From RGIG3872 sp045660245 (GTDB lineage: Bacteria > Bacillota > Clostridia > Christensenellales > UBA1242), in assembly GCA_045660245.1 (NCBI GenBank), contig JAZRDJ010000012.1, forward strand, positions 1-12,785: 12,785 bases of DNA, written 5' to 3'. Below, one piece after another: positions 1 through 6,189 of this stretch (positions within the stretch are counted from its first letter, which is position 1; each line of letters opens with the position of its first letter). The position numbers were made by a program, and so were the translations under genes. The notes beneath the pieces were generated by a model. The model saw nothing but the letters and a program-made list of their open reading frames with translations. It searched no databases and had not been told where the DNA came from.

Positions 1-23
1 ACACCAAGAGAATTGGTGTCTTT
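1..23. terminator. Hairpin at window edge, probable terminator
   Basis: A perfect 7-bp stem (ACACCAA / TTGGTGT) with a 5-nt loop is followed by C and TTT. It lies 7 nt beyond the stop codon of the minus-strand 101-aa gene and resembles the A-run/stem/T-run hairpins elsewhere in this window. It would end that gene, a plus-strand gene lying before position 1, or both. The left part of the structure is cut off by the window edge. Confidence 0.55.
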
Positions 24-30
24 GGGTAAA

Positions 31-336
31 TTATGATACAAATTCTGATTCGTCTTCGTTTGATGATTTGATTTTTGATGCGATGTCTGCAACGGCTTTC
101 ACATCTCCAATGCCAAATCCGATTGTGAATGTACCTGAACCAAATCCAGCAACATAATCGTCCAAAATTTGTTTTGAGTAAGCAATACACAAACTGATCG
201 ATATGTTTTCTTTTTGATTGTTTGTCAAAAAGTTGCAATTTTGGCACTTGTTGTAAAGTTCAAAACCTTTTTTGTGTGATTGTTCAGAAATTGCATTGAT
301 TTTTTCTTCATTTGTCATGTTTTCATCAATATACAT
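31..336 (-). CDS. Small protein of unknown function (101 aa) with CxxC motif
   Basis: Unrecognised. The start is ATG at 336 because AGGAG (346-350 on the minus strand) lies 9 nt upstream and a TTGACA-17-TATATT promoter sits just before it. An in-frame ATG at 372 would lie upstream of the -10 box, so it is rejected. The N-terminal half is polar and helical-looking, with C31xxC34 (KCQNC) and a third Cys at 50. The C-terminal half has a Gly-rich stretch (GFGSGTFTIGFGIGD) and then an acidic, Ser-rich tail. There is no signal peptide and no clear membrane segment, although the Gly-rich part is mildly hydrophobic. It is a single-gene unit divergent from the CYTH gene. The CxxC could be a redox or metal site, but one such pair in a short protein is weak evidence. 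That it is a gene is well supported by promoter, ribosome binding site and flanking hairpin. Its function is unknown. Confidence 0.8.
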   Translation of the reverse strand: MYIDENMTNEEKINAISEQSHKKGFELYNKCQNCNFLTNNQKENISISLCIAYSKQILDDYVAGFGSGTFTIGFGIGDVKAVADIASKIKSSNEDESEFVS

Positions 337-362
337 AAATAACATCTCCTTAAAGCTTATAG

Positions 363-391
363 AATATATCACTCATTACATTTTATGTCAA
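363..391 (-). promoter_or_regulatory. Sigma-A promoter of the 101-aa gene
   Basis: On the minus strand, a perfect -35 TTGACA (391-386), 17-nt spacer and -10 TATATT (368-363) preceded by TGA (extended -10). The predicted transcript starts near 356, giving a leader of about 20 nt that just contains the AGGAG site. It has the only perfect -35 hexamer among the promoters described here. Confidence 0.85.
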
Positions 392-461
392 GGCGGTTTT
401 GAAAGTTTGCTTTGCAAATATTACGAAAATTTGTTGATTGCTATGCAAAATTATTTTATTG

Positions 462-470
462 TGATATAGT
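462..470 (+). promoter_or_regulatory. Extended -10 promoter of the CYTH gene
   Basis: TGATATAGT (TG at 462-463, TATAGT at 465-470) is an extended -10 element, nearly the same as the TGATATAAT before the ttcA-like gene. No good -35 lies at 16-18 nt. TTGATT at 434-439 is 25 nt away from it, but is 17 nt from a poorer -10, TATTGT (457-462). The start would be near 477, giving a very short leader that begins at the ribosome binding site. Confidence 0.5.
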
Positions 471-492
471 TAGTATAGGAGAAGAAATTTTT

Positions 493-1071
493 ATGAAAGA
501 TGAAATTGAAATCAGACTGCTTGAATGCAATGAGAGTGAAATAATTTCAAAACTTGAAGAACTTGGCGCTGACTTTGTTGGCGATTGGTTGCAGATGAGA
601 TATTGTTATGATTTTGATCCAGTCAAAGAAAATAGTTGGATCAGACTCCGTACAAATGGAAAAGAAACAACGCTCACAATCAAGGAAATTCAAAACAAAA
701 ACATTGATGGAACAAAAGAACTTGAGATTGTTGTTTCTGATTTTGTTGAAACAAACGCTATTCTGGAAAAACTTGGATACAAGGCAAGGAGCAAGCAAGA
801 AAACAGAAGAATAAGATATATGATTGATGGTGTTGAGGTTGACATTGACATGTGGCCACAGATTCCGTCTTATGTTGAATTTGAAGGAAACACTGAAGAA
901 GATATCAAAAAGGTGTGCAAAAAACTCGAAATTGATTTTTCAAAACTTACAACAATGGATGTTATGTCAATTTATGAGCATTATGGAATGAGTGCAAAAG
1001 CAATTCAGAGCATAACACTTGAAGATGACAGAAAAAACACAAAATTCTCATATGATCAAAACATGAAGTAA
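493..1071 (+). CDS. CYTH domain protein, class IV adenylate cyclase-like
   Basis: A 192-aa protein that is essentially one CYTH domain (CyaB / thiamine triphosphatase superfamily), whose members act on triphosphorylated substrates inside an eight-stranded tunnel. Visible hallmarks are the N-terminal E4-I-E6-I-R8, a variant of the ExExK metal/phosphate motif with Arg for Lys; W49-I-R51-L-R53; TLTIK64; the ENRRIRY segment; and VDIDMWP followed by VEFEG. Databases often name such Bacillota proteins class IV adenylate cyclase, but the real substrate (ATP, thiamine triphosphate, tripolyphosphate) cannot be read from sequence. The start is ATG 493: AGGAGAAG (477-484) lies 8 nt upstream, and the longer reading frame from 412 has no such site and would cover the promoter. 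The C-terminal 30 residues are charged. It converges on a second CYTH gene. Confidence 0.88.
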   Translation: MKDEIEIRLLECNESEIISKLEELGADFVGDWLQMRYCYDFDPVKENSWIRLRTNGKETTLTIKEIQNKNIDGTKELEIVVSDFVETNAILEKLGYKARSKQENRRIRYMIDGVEVDIDMWPQIPSYVEFEGNTEEDIKKVCKKLEIDFSKLTTMDVMSIYEHYGMSAKAIQSITLEDDRKNTKFSYDQNMK

Positions 1072-1080
1072 TAAAGGAAG

Positions 1081-1113
1081 AAAAAAGACATCAAATTAAT
1101 GGTGTCTTTTTTT
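1081..1113. terminator. Bidirectional terminator between the two CYTH genes
   Basis: A6-GACATCA, 6-nt loop AATTAA, TGGTGTC-T7, with one G-T pair in the stem. The A-run and T-run make it work on both strands, ending the plus-strand CYTH gene and the minus-strand ATPase-CYTH gene, whose stop lies only 7 nt beyond. Confidence 0.9.
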
Positions 1114-1119
1114 CTTTGA

Positions 1120-2223
1120 TTAATTCAACTCGTTTGGAACATTTTTTGCGAGTGCATAGTTTGAAAATGTTTTGTCATTTGTGACGTCTTTGATGATTTC
1201 GATTGATTTTGGCGCATGGATCGAATCTTCTTCAGATGATAATTCAATTTCGAGGATTGCGGTATTGTTTGCAAATGGATAAACGTCAAGTTCGAAATAT
1301 TGATTGTTTTCTTGGATTAGATATCTTGTTTTGCGGATTTGATGAAGAGATGTGTCCGCGTTGTTCAAAAGTTCGAGATACTCTCGGATTGAAATTCTAC
1401 GTTCGTATTCAATTCTTTTGAGGTCGGAAAGATGTCTTTTTGTTGTTACAGTATAGATATAACTGCCATTTGTTCCGCGTTGGCGAACTCTGGTTTCTTC
1501 GTTTGTGTCTGAATTCAAGTATGTTTGAATGATGTCAACTTTTTTCACATTTGGAAGATTTTCAAGGTCGGTGAGATTTGGCTTTTTGACAAGAAATTTG
1601 CGTTCTATTTCATGAGGTTCTGGTTCTCCCAAAAACAAACAAATTTCACGGAAAAGTCGTTTTATTTTTCCCTCAAAGTTTGTGCTGTTGTCAATAACTC
1701 TCAAGTGTGGGTGTCCGATCCAGGCATTCAAGGTTCTGGTGTCAGCGTCAATGGCTTCTTCAAGAGTTTCTCGTCTTGCCTCATTGTTTGCAGTAGTGTA
1801 AAACTCTTCAGCACCTTTTGCAGTTGTGGTTAAGTGGAAAACAGCGTCATAAGTATCTCTGAGTTGGATTTCGTCGAGGTTCAGTTTTTTCAAAATGGTT
1901 TTGTATTCATCTTCGGACATATATGATTTGCAGTCCATGACTCCACGGTCGCAAATCATGATCACTTTTTCACTTTTGATTTGTTTTGCAATTGATTCAT
2001 AAAATTCTTCTTTCAAGAGTTGCAATCTGACAATGCCGCATTCAAAATCGACATTGTTGTCAAGAGTTGTTGGGGTGATACCGTTGAGAATATATTCTGT
2101 TGCGGTTTCGTTCACAAAAACCACCTTGTATCCGATTTTTGAAAGTTCTTGTTCAATGTAACTGATGCCTGTGGTTTTCCCACCGCATGGGCCACCTGTG
2201 ATAACAATTTTTTTGATTTCCAT
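1120..2223 (-). CDS. P-loop NTPase fused to a CYTH domain (AAA_28-CYTH)
   Basis: A 367-aa two-domain protein. Residues 1 to about 195 are a P-loop NTPase of the AAA_28 type: Walker A G10-GPCGGK16-T17, a Walker B-like ICD92-R93-G segment, and the late motif GHPHLRVIDN. From about 202 a CYTH domain begins with E205-I-E207-R-K209, followed by ETRVRQRG, an EYERRIS segment, KTRY, FELDVYPF and AILEIEL, so both domains keep their key charged residues. The same domain order is known in the eukaryotic TTD14 family and in bacterial proteins annotated as ATP-binding; the biochemical role in bacteria is not established. ATG 2223 is chosen because AAGGAG lies 5 nt upstream and the in-frame ATG at 2247 falls within the predicted -10 region. 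It is a single-gene unit, divergent from the ttcA-like gene. Family call is firm, substrate unknown. Confidence 0.9.
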   Translation of the reverse strand: MEIKKIVITGGPCGGKTTGISYIEQELSKIGYKVVFVNETATEYILNGITPTTLDNNVDFECGIVRLQLLKEEFYESIAKQIKSEKVIMICDRGVMDCKSYMSEDEYKTILKKLNLDEIQLRDTYDAVFHLTTTAKGAEEFYTTANNEARRETLEEAIDADTRTLNAWIGHPHLRVIDNSTNFEGKIKRLFREICLFLGEPEPHEIERKFLVKKPNLTDLENLPNVKKVDIIQTYLNSDTNEETRVRQRGTNGSYIYTVTTKRHLSDLKRIEYERRISIREYLELLNNADTSLHQIRKTRYLIQENNQYFELDVYPFANNTAILEIELSSEEDSIHAPKSIEIIKDVTNDKTFSNYALAKNVPNELN

Positions 2224-2245
2224 ATTTTCTCCTTTGTATACAATC

Positions 2246-2275
2246 ATATTAATACGGGGTCAAAAGTGAAGTCAA
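2246..2275 (-). promoter_or_regulatory. Probable promoter of the ATPase-CYTH gene
   Basis: On the minus strand, TTGACT (2275-2270), 18-nt spacer and TAATAT (2251-2246). Transcription would begin near 2240, a few nt before the AAGGAG site. A second pair, TTGACC-17-TATACA, overlaps it downstream but would start transcription inside the ribosome binding site, so it is less likely. Confidence 0.6.
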
Positions 2276-2341
2276 TTTCAAAATATACAAATAAAAATTG
2301 TTGGATGCTCTATCTCAAAATAAAAACATTTGCAAATAGGG

Positions 2342-2370
2342 TGTACAGAATTTTTTTGCTGTGATATAAT
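2342..2370 (+). promoter_or_regulatory. Extended -10 promoter of the ttcA-like gene
   Basis: TGTACA (2342-2347), 17-nt spacer and a perfect TATAAT (2365-2370) preceded by TGA (extended -10). The -35 matches consensus at 4 of 6 positions. The leader is about 35 nt and ends with AAGGAG at 2399-2404. Confidence 0.75.
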
Positions 2371-2412
2371 GACTTTGCATATTTCTTCATTTTTTTCAAA
2401 GGAGAACTTTTT

Positions 2413-3246
2413 GTGGAAAGATACAAAGAAATTGAAAGAATGATCATGACAACTTTTCGGAGCAAACTTTGGACAAAGTTTATCAAGGCGATCAAAGAAT
2501 ATGAATTGATTCAAGAGCATGACAAAATTTGTGTTTGTATTTCTGGCGGGAAGGATTCAATGATTCTTGCAAAATTGTTTCAGGAATTACACAGGCACAC
2601 AGAATTTGATTTTGATGTTGAATACATTGTGATGAATCCTGGCTATAATCCAGAAAATTTGGCAAAGATCAAAGAGAATCTGCAAATTTTGAATATTCCT
2701 GCGGAAATTTTTGAGTCAAATATATTTGACGTTGCCAATACAACTGAAAAAAATCCATGTTATCTTTGTGCGAGAATGAGGCGTGGACACCTGTATGCAA
2801 TTGCAAAGAGCAAGGGTTGCAACAAGATTGCACTTGGACATCACTTTGATGATGTGATTGAAACAACGCTTATGGGGATGTTGAATTCTGGCAATTTCCA
2901 AACCATGCTTCCAAAACTTCACAGTGACAACTTTGAGGGAATGGAACTCATAAGACCACTATATTTTGTTCGCGAAAAAGACATTGTTGCGTTTTCAAAA
3001 GCCGCACAAATTGAATTCATCAGATGCGCTTGCAGATTTACAGAGAATATTGCAAAAAATGAGGTTGAAGATATAACTTCACAAAGATATCAAACAAAAC
3101 TCTTGATTGAATCGCTCGAAAAGAAAAATCCAAACGTGGTGAACAATATTTTCAAGAGTGCTGAGAATGTCAACTTGAATATGGTGATTGGGTACAAACA
3201 GGACGGCGAAAAACATACGTTTTTGGATTGGTATAACAAAAATTAA
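2413..3246 (+). CDS. ttcA: TtcA-family PP-loop protein, predicted tRNA 2-thiocytidine synthesis
   Basis: A 277-aa member of the TtcA branch of PP-loop ATPases. In characterised members the protein adenylates cytidine 32 of tRNA and, with an Fe-S cluster, installs sulfur to form 2-thiocytidine. The PP-loop is S44-GGKDS49. The cluster-binding pair is C116xxC119 in NPCYLC, with a further C205-A-C207 near residue 205, matching the known arrangement of two close Cys plus one distant. GHHFDD (142-147) is the conserved loop after the PP-loop core. The start is GTG at 2413: a full AAGGAG lies 8 nt upstream, while the first in-frame ATG (residue 10) has no site. Single-gene unit between its own promoter and terminator. 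Related Bacillota proteins are often annotated only as TtcA family, so the exact target nucleotide is less certain than the family. Confidence 0.85.
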   Translation: MERYKEIERMIMTTFRSKLWTKFIKAIKEYELIQEHDKICVCISGGKDSMILAKLFQELHRHTEFDFDVEYIVMNPGYNPENLAKIKENLQILNIPAEIFESNIFDVANTTEKNPCYLCARMRRGHLYAIAKSKGCNKIALGHHFDDVIETTLMGMLNSGNFQTMLPKLHSDNFEGMELIRPLYFVREKDIVAFSKAAQIEFIRCACRFTENIAKNEVEDITSQRYQTKLLIESLEKKNPNVVNNIFKSAENVNLNMVIGYKQDGEKHTFLDWYNKN

Positions 3247-3270
3247 AATGAACATGTAAAAATATTATCA

Positions 3271-3308
3271 AAAAGTGGCAATTTTTGCAATTGCCACTTT
3301 TATTTTTT
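3271..3308 (+). terminator. Terminator after the ttcA-like gene
   Basis: A 12-bp perfect stem (AAAAGTGGCAAT at 3271-3282 with its complement at 3290-3301), 7-nt loop, then a T-rich tract (TATTTTTTTG). It stands 24 nt past the stop and ahead of the enolase promoter. Confidence 0.9.
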
Positions 3309-3354
3309 TGTTTTTGTATCAAATAAATAAAAGATAAATCATTCACAAATTGTT

Positions 3355-3383
3355 TTGACCAAGTGTTTTCAAAAGAGTATAAT
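3355..3383 (+). promoter_or_regulatory. Consensus sigma-A promoter of enolase
   Basis: TTGACC (3355-3360), 17-nt spacer, TATAAT (3378-3383): near-consensus, as expected for a highly expressed glycolytic gene. The leader is about 25 nt and carries AAGGAG at 3404-3409. Confidence 0.9.
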
Positions 3384-3416
3384 GATGGTATTCAATAAAT
3401 CAAAAGGAGAAATTAC

Positions 3417-4727
3417 ATGAAAGAATATATTGAAATTGAAGATGTCTACGCAAGACAAATACTTGACTCTCGTGGAAACCCAACAGTTGAAGTTGAAGTT
3501 GTTGCTGGTGGGAGAATCGGAAGGGCGGCTGTTCCATCAGGTGCCTCAACTGGATCTTTTGAGGCTGTTGAACTTCGTGATGGTGACAAGAGCAAATATC
3601 TCGGCAAATCTGTTGAAAAAGCAGTAGCAAATGTAAATGAAATCATTGCTGAAGCAGTGATTGGAATGAATGTTTTGGATCAAGTTGCAATTGACAAAAC
3701 AATGATCGAACTTGACGGAACTCCAAACAAGGGAAAACTTGGTGCGAATGCCATTCTTGGTGTTTCACTTGCTTGCGCAAAAGCAGCATCAGAAGCGCTC
3801 GGTGTTTCACTTTATAGTTATATCGGAGGAACAAAGGCGTGCGTTCTCCCTGTTCCAATGATGAATATTTTGAATGGCGGAAAACACGCAGACAACAGTG
3901 TCAATGTTCAAGAATTCATGATCATGCCTGTGGGCGCTCCAAATTTCAAAGAGGCACTCCGTTGGTGTGCAGAAGTTTTCCATAATCTCCGTGCAGTGCT
4001 CAAGAGCAAAGGTTACAGCACTGGTGTTGGTGATGAAGGCGGTTTTGCTCCAAACCTCAAAAATGATGAGGAAGCGTTGATGTATGTTGTTGAAGCGATT
4101 GAAAAAGCAGGATACAAGCCTGGTGCAGATTTCTGCATTGCGATCGATGCTGCAGCAACAGAAATGTATGATGAAGCAAAGAAGATTGGAAAAGAAGGCT
4201 CTTACTATTTCTGGAAAACACAAGAACTCTTCACACGTGAAGAAATGGTTGAGTATTGGGCAAGAATGGCGGAAAAATATCCAATTATTTCTCTTGAAGA
4301 TGGCGTGAGTGAAGAAGATTGGGAAGCGTGGGATATGCTCACCAAAAAACTTGGTTCAAAAATTCAACTTGTTGGTGATGATTTGTTTGTGACAAACACA
4401 AAGCGACTTGAAAAAGGTATTGAACTTGGAGTTGCAAACTCAATCCTCATCAAGGTGAACCAAATCGGAACTCTCACAGAAACTCTTGATGCAATCGAAA
4501 GAGCAAACAGAGCGGGTTATACTGCTGTCACTTCACACAGAAGTGGAGAAACCGAAGATACAACAATTGCTGACATTGCGGTTGCAACAAACGCTGGACA
4601 AATCAAGACTGGTGCACCATCAAGAACAGACAGAGTTGCAAAATATAACCAACTTCTCAGAATTGAAGAAGAACTTGGTGAAAACGCAAAATATATCGGC
4701 AAAAAGGCATTTTTCAATTTGAAATAA
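3417..4727 (+). CDS. eno: Enolase (phosphopyruvate hydratase)
   Basis: Converts 2-phosphoglycerate to phosphoenolpyruvate in glycolysis and the reverse in gluconeogenesis; cytoplasmic. The 436-aa length is typical. Visible hallmarks: ILDSRGNPTVEVEV near the N-terminus, the mobile PSGASTG loop, NGGKHADN, the catalytic acid in GD-E207-GG, metal ligands in AIDAAATE, SLEDG and GDDLF, the family signature around catalytic K346 (LIKVNQIGTLTET), and SHRSGETEDT followed by KTGAPSR. All active-site residues I can place are present. The start is ATG 3417 with AAGGAG 7 nt upstream. It is transcribed alone; the usual glycolytic neighbours (gapA, pgk, tpiA, gpm) are not in the window. Leucine CTT/CTC and alanine GCA/GCT codons dominate and isoleucine ATA is rare, the bias of a well expressed gene in this genome. 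Confidence 0.99.
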   Translation: MKEYIEIEDVYARQILDSRGNPTVEVEVVAGGRIGRAAVPSGASTGSFEAVELRDGDKSKYLGKSVEKAVANVNEIIAEAVIGMNVLDQVAIDKTMIELDGTPNKGKLGANAILGVSLACAKAASEALGVSLYSYIGGTKACVLPVPMMNILNGGKHADNSVNVQEFMIMPVGAPNFKEALRWCAEVFHNLRAVLKSKGYSTGVGDEGGFAPNLKNDEEALMYVVEAIEKAGYKPGADFCIAIDAAATEMYDEAKKIGKEGSYYFWKTQELFTREEMVEYWARMAEKYPIISLEDGVSEEDWEAWDMLTKKLGSKIQLVGDDLFVTNTKRLEKGIELGVANSILIKVNQIGTLTETLDAIERANRAGYTAVTSHRSGETEDTTIADIAVATNAGQIKTGAPSRTDRVAKYNQLLRIEEELGENAKYIGKKAFFNLK

Positions 4728-4785
4728 AAAATGAAAAGTATGAATTGTTTTTGCTTGATAAGATAAATAAACATTGTTAACAATA

Positions 4786-4819
4786 AAAAGACACATTAAA
4801 ACCACTTAATGTGTCTTTT
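4786..4819. terminator. Terminator after enolase
   Basis: A 14-bp perfect stem (AAAAGACACATTAA / TTAATGTGTCTTTT) with loop AACCAC, then a T-rich stretch. The A-run and T-run are symmetrical. A separate 12-nt palindrome, ATTGTTAACAAT (4773-4784), lies directly before it. Confidence 0.92.
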
Positions 4820-4999
4820 GTTTTGTTTGAATTTTGTATATTTGCACAAAAATGTTGCAACGGGTGCCAAAATTGAATTATTTTTGCGTAATTTTGAAAT
4901 AAAACTGCATATTTTGTGTCTTAAATATGAAAAATGGCATCTTTGTGTTTATATTCAGTTGTACAGGATTGAGATAATTTGGTTGTGGCTAGAGAAGAT
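4820..4999. other. Non-coding stretch, nothing recognised
   Basis: Between the enolase terminator and the next gene's control region there is AT-rich DNA without a supportable gene. A 67-codon open frame (4809-5012) has no ribosome binding site and an unlikely composition. I see no tRNA, riboswitch or repeat here. Confidence 0.5.
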
Positions 5000-5021
5000 G
5001 ATACAAAATTGATTTTGTATC
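5000..5021. repeat. 22-nt inverted repeat, candidate operator
   Basis: GATACAAAAT-TG-ATTTTGTATC: 10-bp perfect arms with a 2-nt centre, ending 9 nt before the -35 hexamer of the membrane-anchored protein gene. The tight dyad suits a dimeric regulator binding just upstream of a promoter. It is not followed by a T-run and its 2-nt loop is poor for a terminator. Function is inference; in DNA this AT-rich it could also be chance. Confidence 0.45.
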
Positions 5022-5030
5022 TAAATTTAT

Positions 5031-5059
5031 TTGTTAATCATGAAAATTTTTGATAAAAT
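5031..5059 (+). promoter_or_regulatory. Promoter of the membrane-anchored protein gene
   Basis: TTGTTA (5031-5036), 17-nt spacer, TAAAAT (5054-5059), with TGA directly before the -10 (extended -10). The GGGAG ribosome binding site is at 5076-5080. Confidence 0.78.
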
Positions 5060-5089
5060 GTAAACAAATATACATGGGAGAAATATTTT

Positions 5090-6085
5090 ATGAAAAAAAG
5101 AACAAAGATCGGTTTGTCAATTTTTAGTGTTTTTCTGGTGGTGGTTTTGATTGCCGGGTTGATTTACTTTTGTGGGGCGACATACCCAGAATATAGTGCT
5201 CTTGCGAAAGAAGAGTTTGCAATTTCAGGACTCAAGGATGGGTTCATTCCGCAAGGAATTTCTCATGACAATGTTTCTGGCAAATTTTTCCTTTCTGGAT
5301 ATATGAATAACGCAAATCAACCATCAAGAGTTTATGTTGTGGATGCAGAGACTGGGAACGAAAAATATGTCACTTTCACTGACAATGGCGAAGACTATTT
5401 AGGTCATGCTGGCGGAATTGCAGTTTATGGCACTCATCTGTATATCGCTGGAGACAAAAAGGTTCATGAAATTGATCTTGCTGATGTTGTGAATGCTGAC
5501 AATGCAGGAAAGGTTGAATTCAAGTACACTCTTGATCCAGGCAATGGTGCAGACTGCTTGACAGTCCAAGGAAACAAGTTGTGGGTTGGTGAGTTCTACA
5601 AAAAGGGTAAGTATGACACTGATGAATCGCATCATATTTTAAACAATGCAGGAGAGACAAACATGGCACTTTGTCTTGCATTTGAACTTGATGCGTCTGG
5701 GATTGTTTCACCTGTTCCAGTTATGGGGCTTTCGGTTCCAAACCAAGTGCAAGGAATGGCTTTTTTGACAGACAACAGGGTGATGATTTCAACATCTTAT
5801 AGTTTGCCAAATTCAAAGTTATTTGTATTTGACAATGTGTTTTCTATTGAACCAGAGCACAGTGTTGAGAAGAATGGAAATTCAATTCCAGTTTATGTTT
5901 TGTCTTCGGCAAACTGCGAAATGGAAATTGATGCACCTTGCATGAGTGAAGAAATTGTGGTTGCAAATGAAAAGGTTTATATCTTGTATGAATCTGCTTG
6001 CAACAAATACAAACTTTTCACAAGAACAAAAGTGAAGAAGGTTCACAGCATTGAAATTGAAAAATTGATGGACGCAGATGTATAA
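5090..6085 (+). CDS. Membrane-anchored extracytoplasmic protein, beta-propeller-like
   Basis: A 331-aa protein I cannot name. Residues 2-6 are basic (KKRTK), followed by one hydrophobic segment (about 8-28), so it is probably an N-in signal anchor with the rest outside the cell. The Cys in IYFCG does not make a proper lipobox (Phe at -1). The body is beta-rich, with recurring units of the kind seen in propellers: ISHDNVSGKFFLSGYM, GGIAVYGTHLYIAGDKKVHEIDL, ADCLTVQGNKLWVGEF, QGMAFLTDNRVMISTSY and EIVVANEKVYILYE, each a strand, a turn with Gly or Asn, then a strand. Spacing is irregular and no YWTD or NHL consensus is exact, so the fold is inference. ATG 5090 has GGGAG 9 nt upstream. It is transcribed alone, and its last codons form the 5' arm of its terminator. 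Binding or sensing of an extracellular ligand is possible but unproven. Confidence 0.82.
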   Translation: MKKRTKIGLSIFSVFLVVVLIAGLIYFCGATYPEYSALAKEEFAISGLKDGFIPQGISHDNVSGKFFLSGYMNNANQPSRVYVVDAETGNEKYVTFTDNGEDYLGHAGGIAVYGTHLYIAGDKKVHEIDLADVVNADNAGKVEFKYTLDPGNGADCLTVQGNKLWVGEFYKKGKYDTDESHHILNNAGETNMALCLAFELDASGIVSPVPVMGLSVPNQVQGMAFLTDNRVMISTSYSLPNSKLFVFDNVFSIEPEHSVEKNGNSIPVYVLSSANCEMEIDAPCMSEEIVVANEKVYILYESACNKYKLFTRTKVKKVHSIEIEKLMDADV

Positions 6086-6101
6086 CATCTGCGTTTTTTT
6101 T
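6072..6101 (+). terminator. Terminator overlapping the 3' end of the preceding CDS
   Basis: 10-bp perfect stem ACGCAGATGT / ACATCTGCGT with a 3-nt loop (ATA), followed by a T-run to 6101 (eight T in all, the first being the last stem base). The 5' arm lies inside the codons for the last residues (DADV) and the TAA stop spans loop and stem (6083-6085). Confidence 0.93.
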
Positions 6102-6130
6102 GCTTTATCAACAAATTGAAGTGTCTGATA

Positions 6131-6159
6131 TTGACTAAACAGGCGTTGTTTGGTATAAT
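6131..6159 (+). promoter_or_regulatory. Consensus promoter of the 854-aa protein gene
   Basis: TTGACT (6131-6136), 17-nt spacer, TATAAT (6154-6159) with TGG before the -10 (extended). This is as strong by sequence as the enolase promoter. The leader is about 24 nt and contains AAGGAG at 6178-6183. Confidence 0.9.
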
Positions 6160-6189
6160 ATAATCAACAAAATGTGCAAGGAGAGAGAT

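Noticed and set aside
412..492. N-terminal extension of the CYTH protein
   Set aside because: These 27 codons contain the promoter and AGGAG site; CYTH proteins start directly at the EIEIR motif.
3807..4223. 138-codon minus-strand frame within enolase
   Set aside because: Antisense shadow of a certain gene; no promoter or AGGAG, and the codons mirror conserved enolase residues.
4809..5012. 67-codon open frame after the enolase terminator
   Set aside because: Begins inside the terminator stem, has no ribosome binding site, and has an odd Cys/Trp/Tyr-rich composition typical of non-coding AT-rich DNA.
5171..5173. Lipoprotein Cys in the membrane-anchored protein
   Set aside because: The Cys in IYFCG has Phe at -1 and Tyr at -2, which does not fit a lipobox; an uncleaved anchor is more likely.
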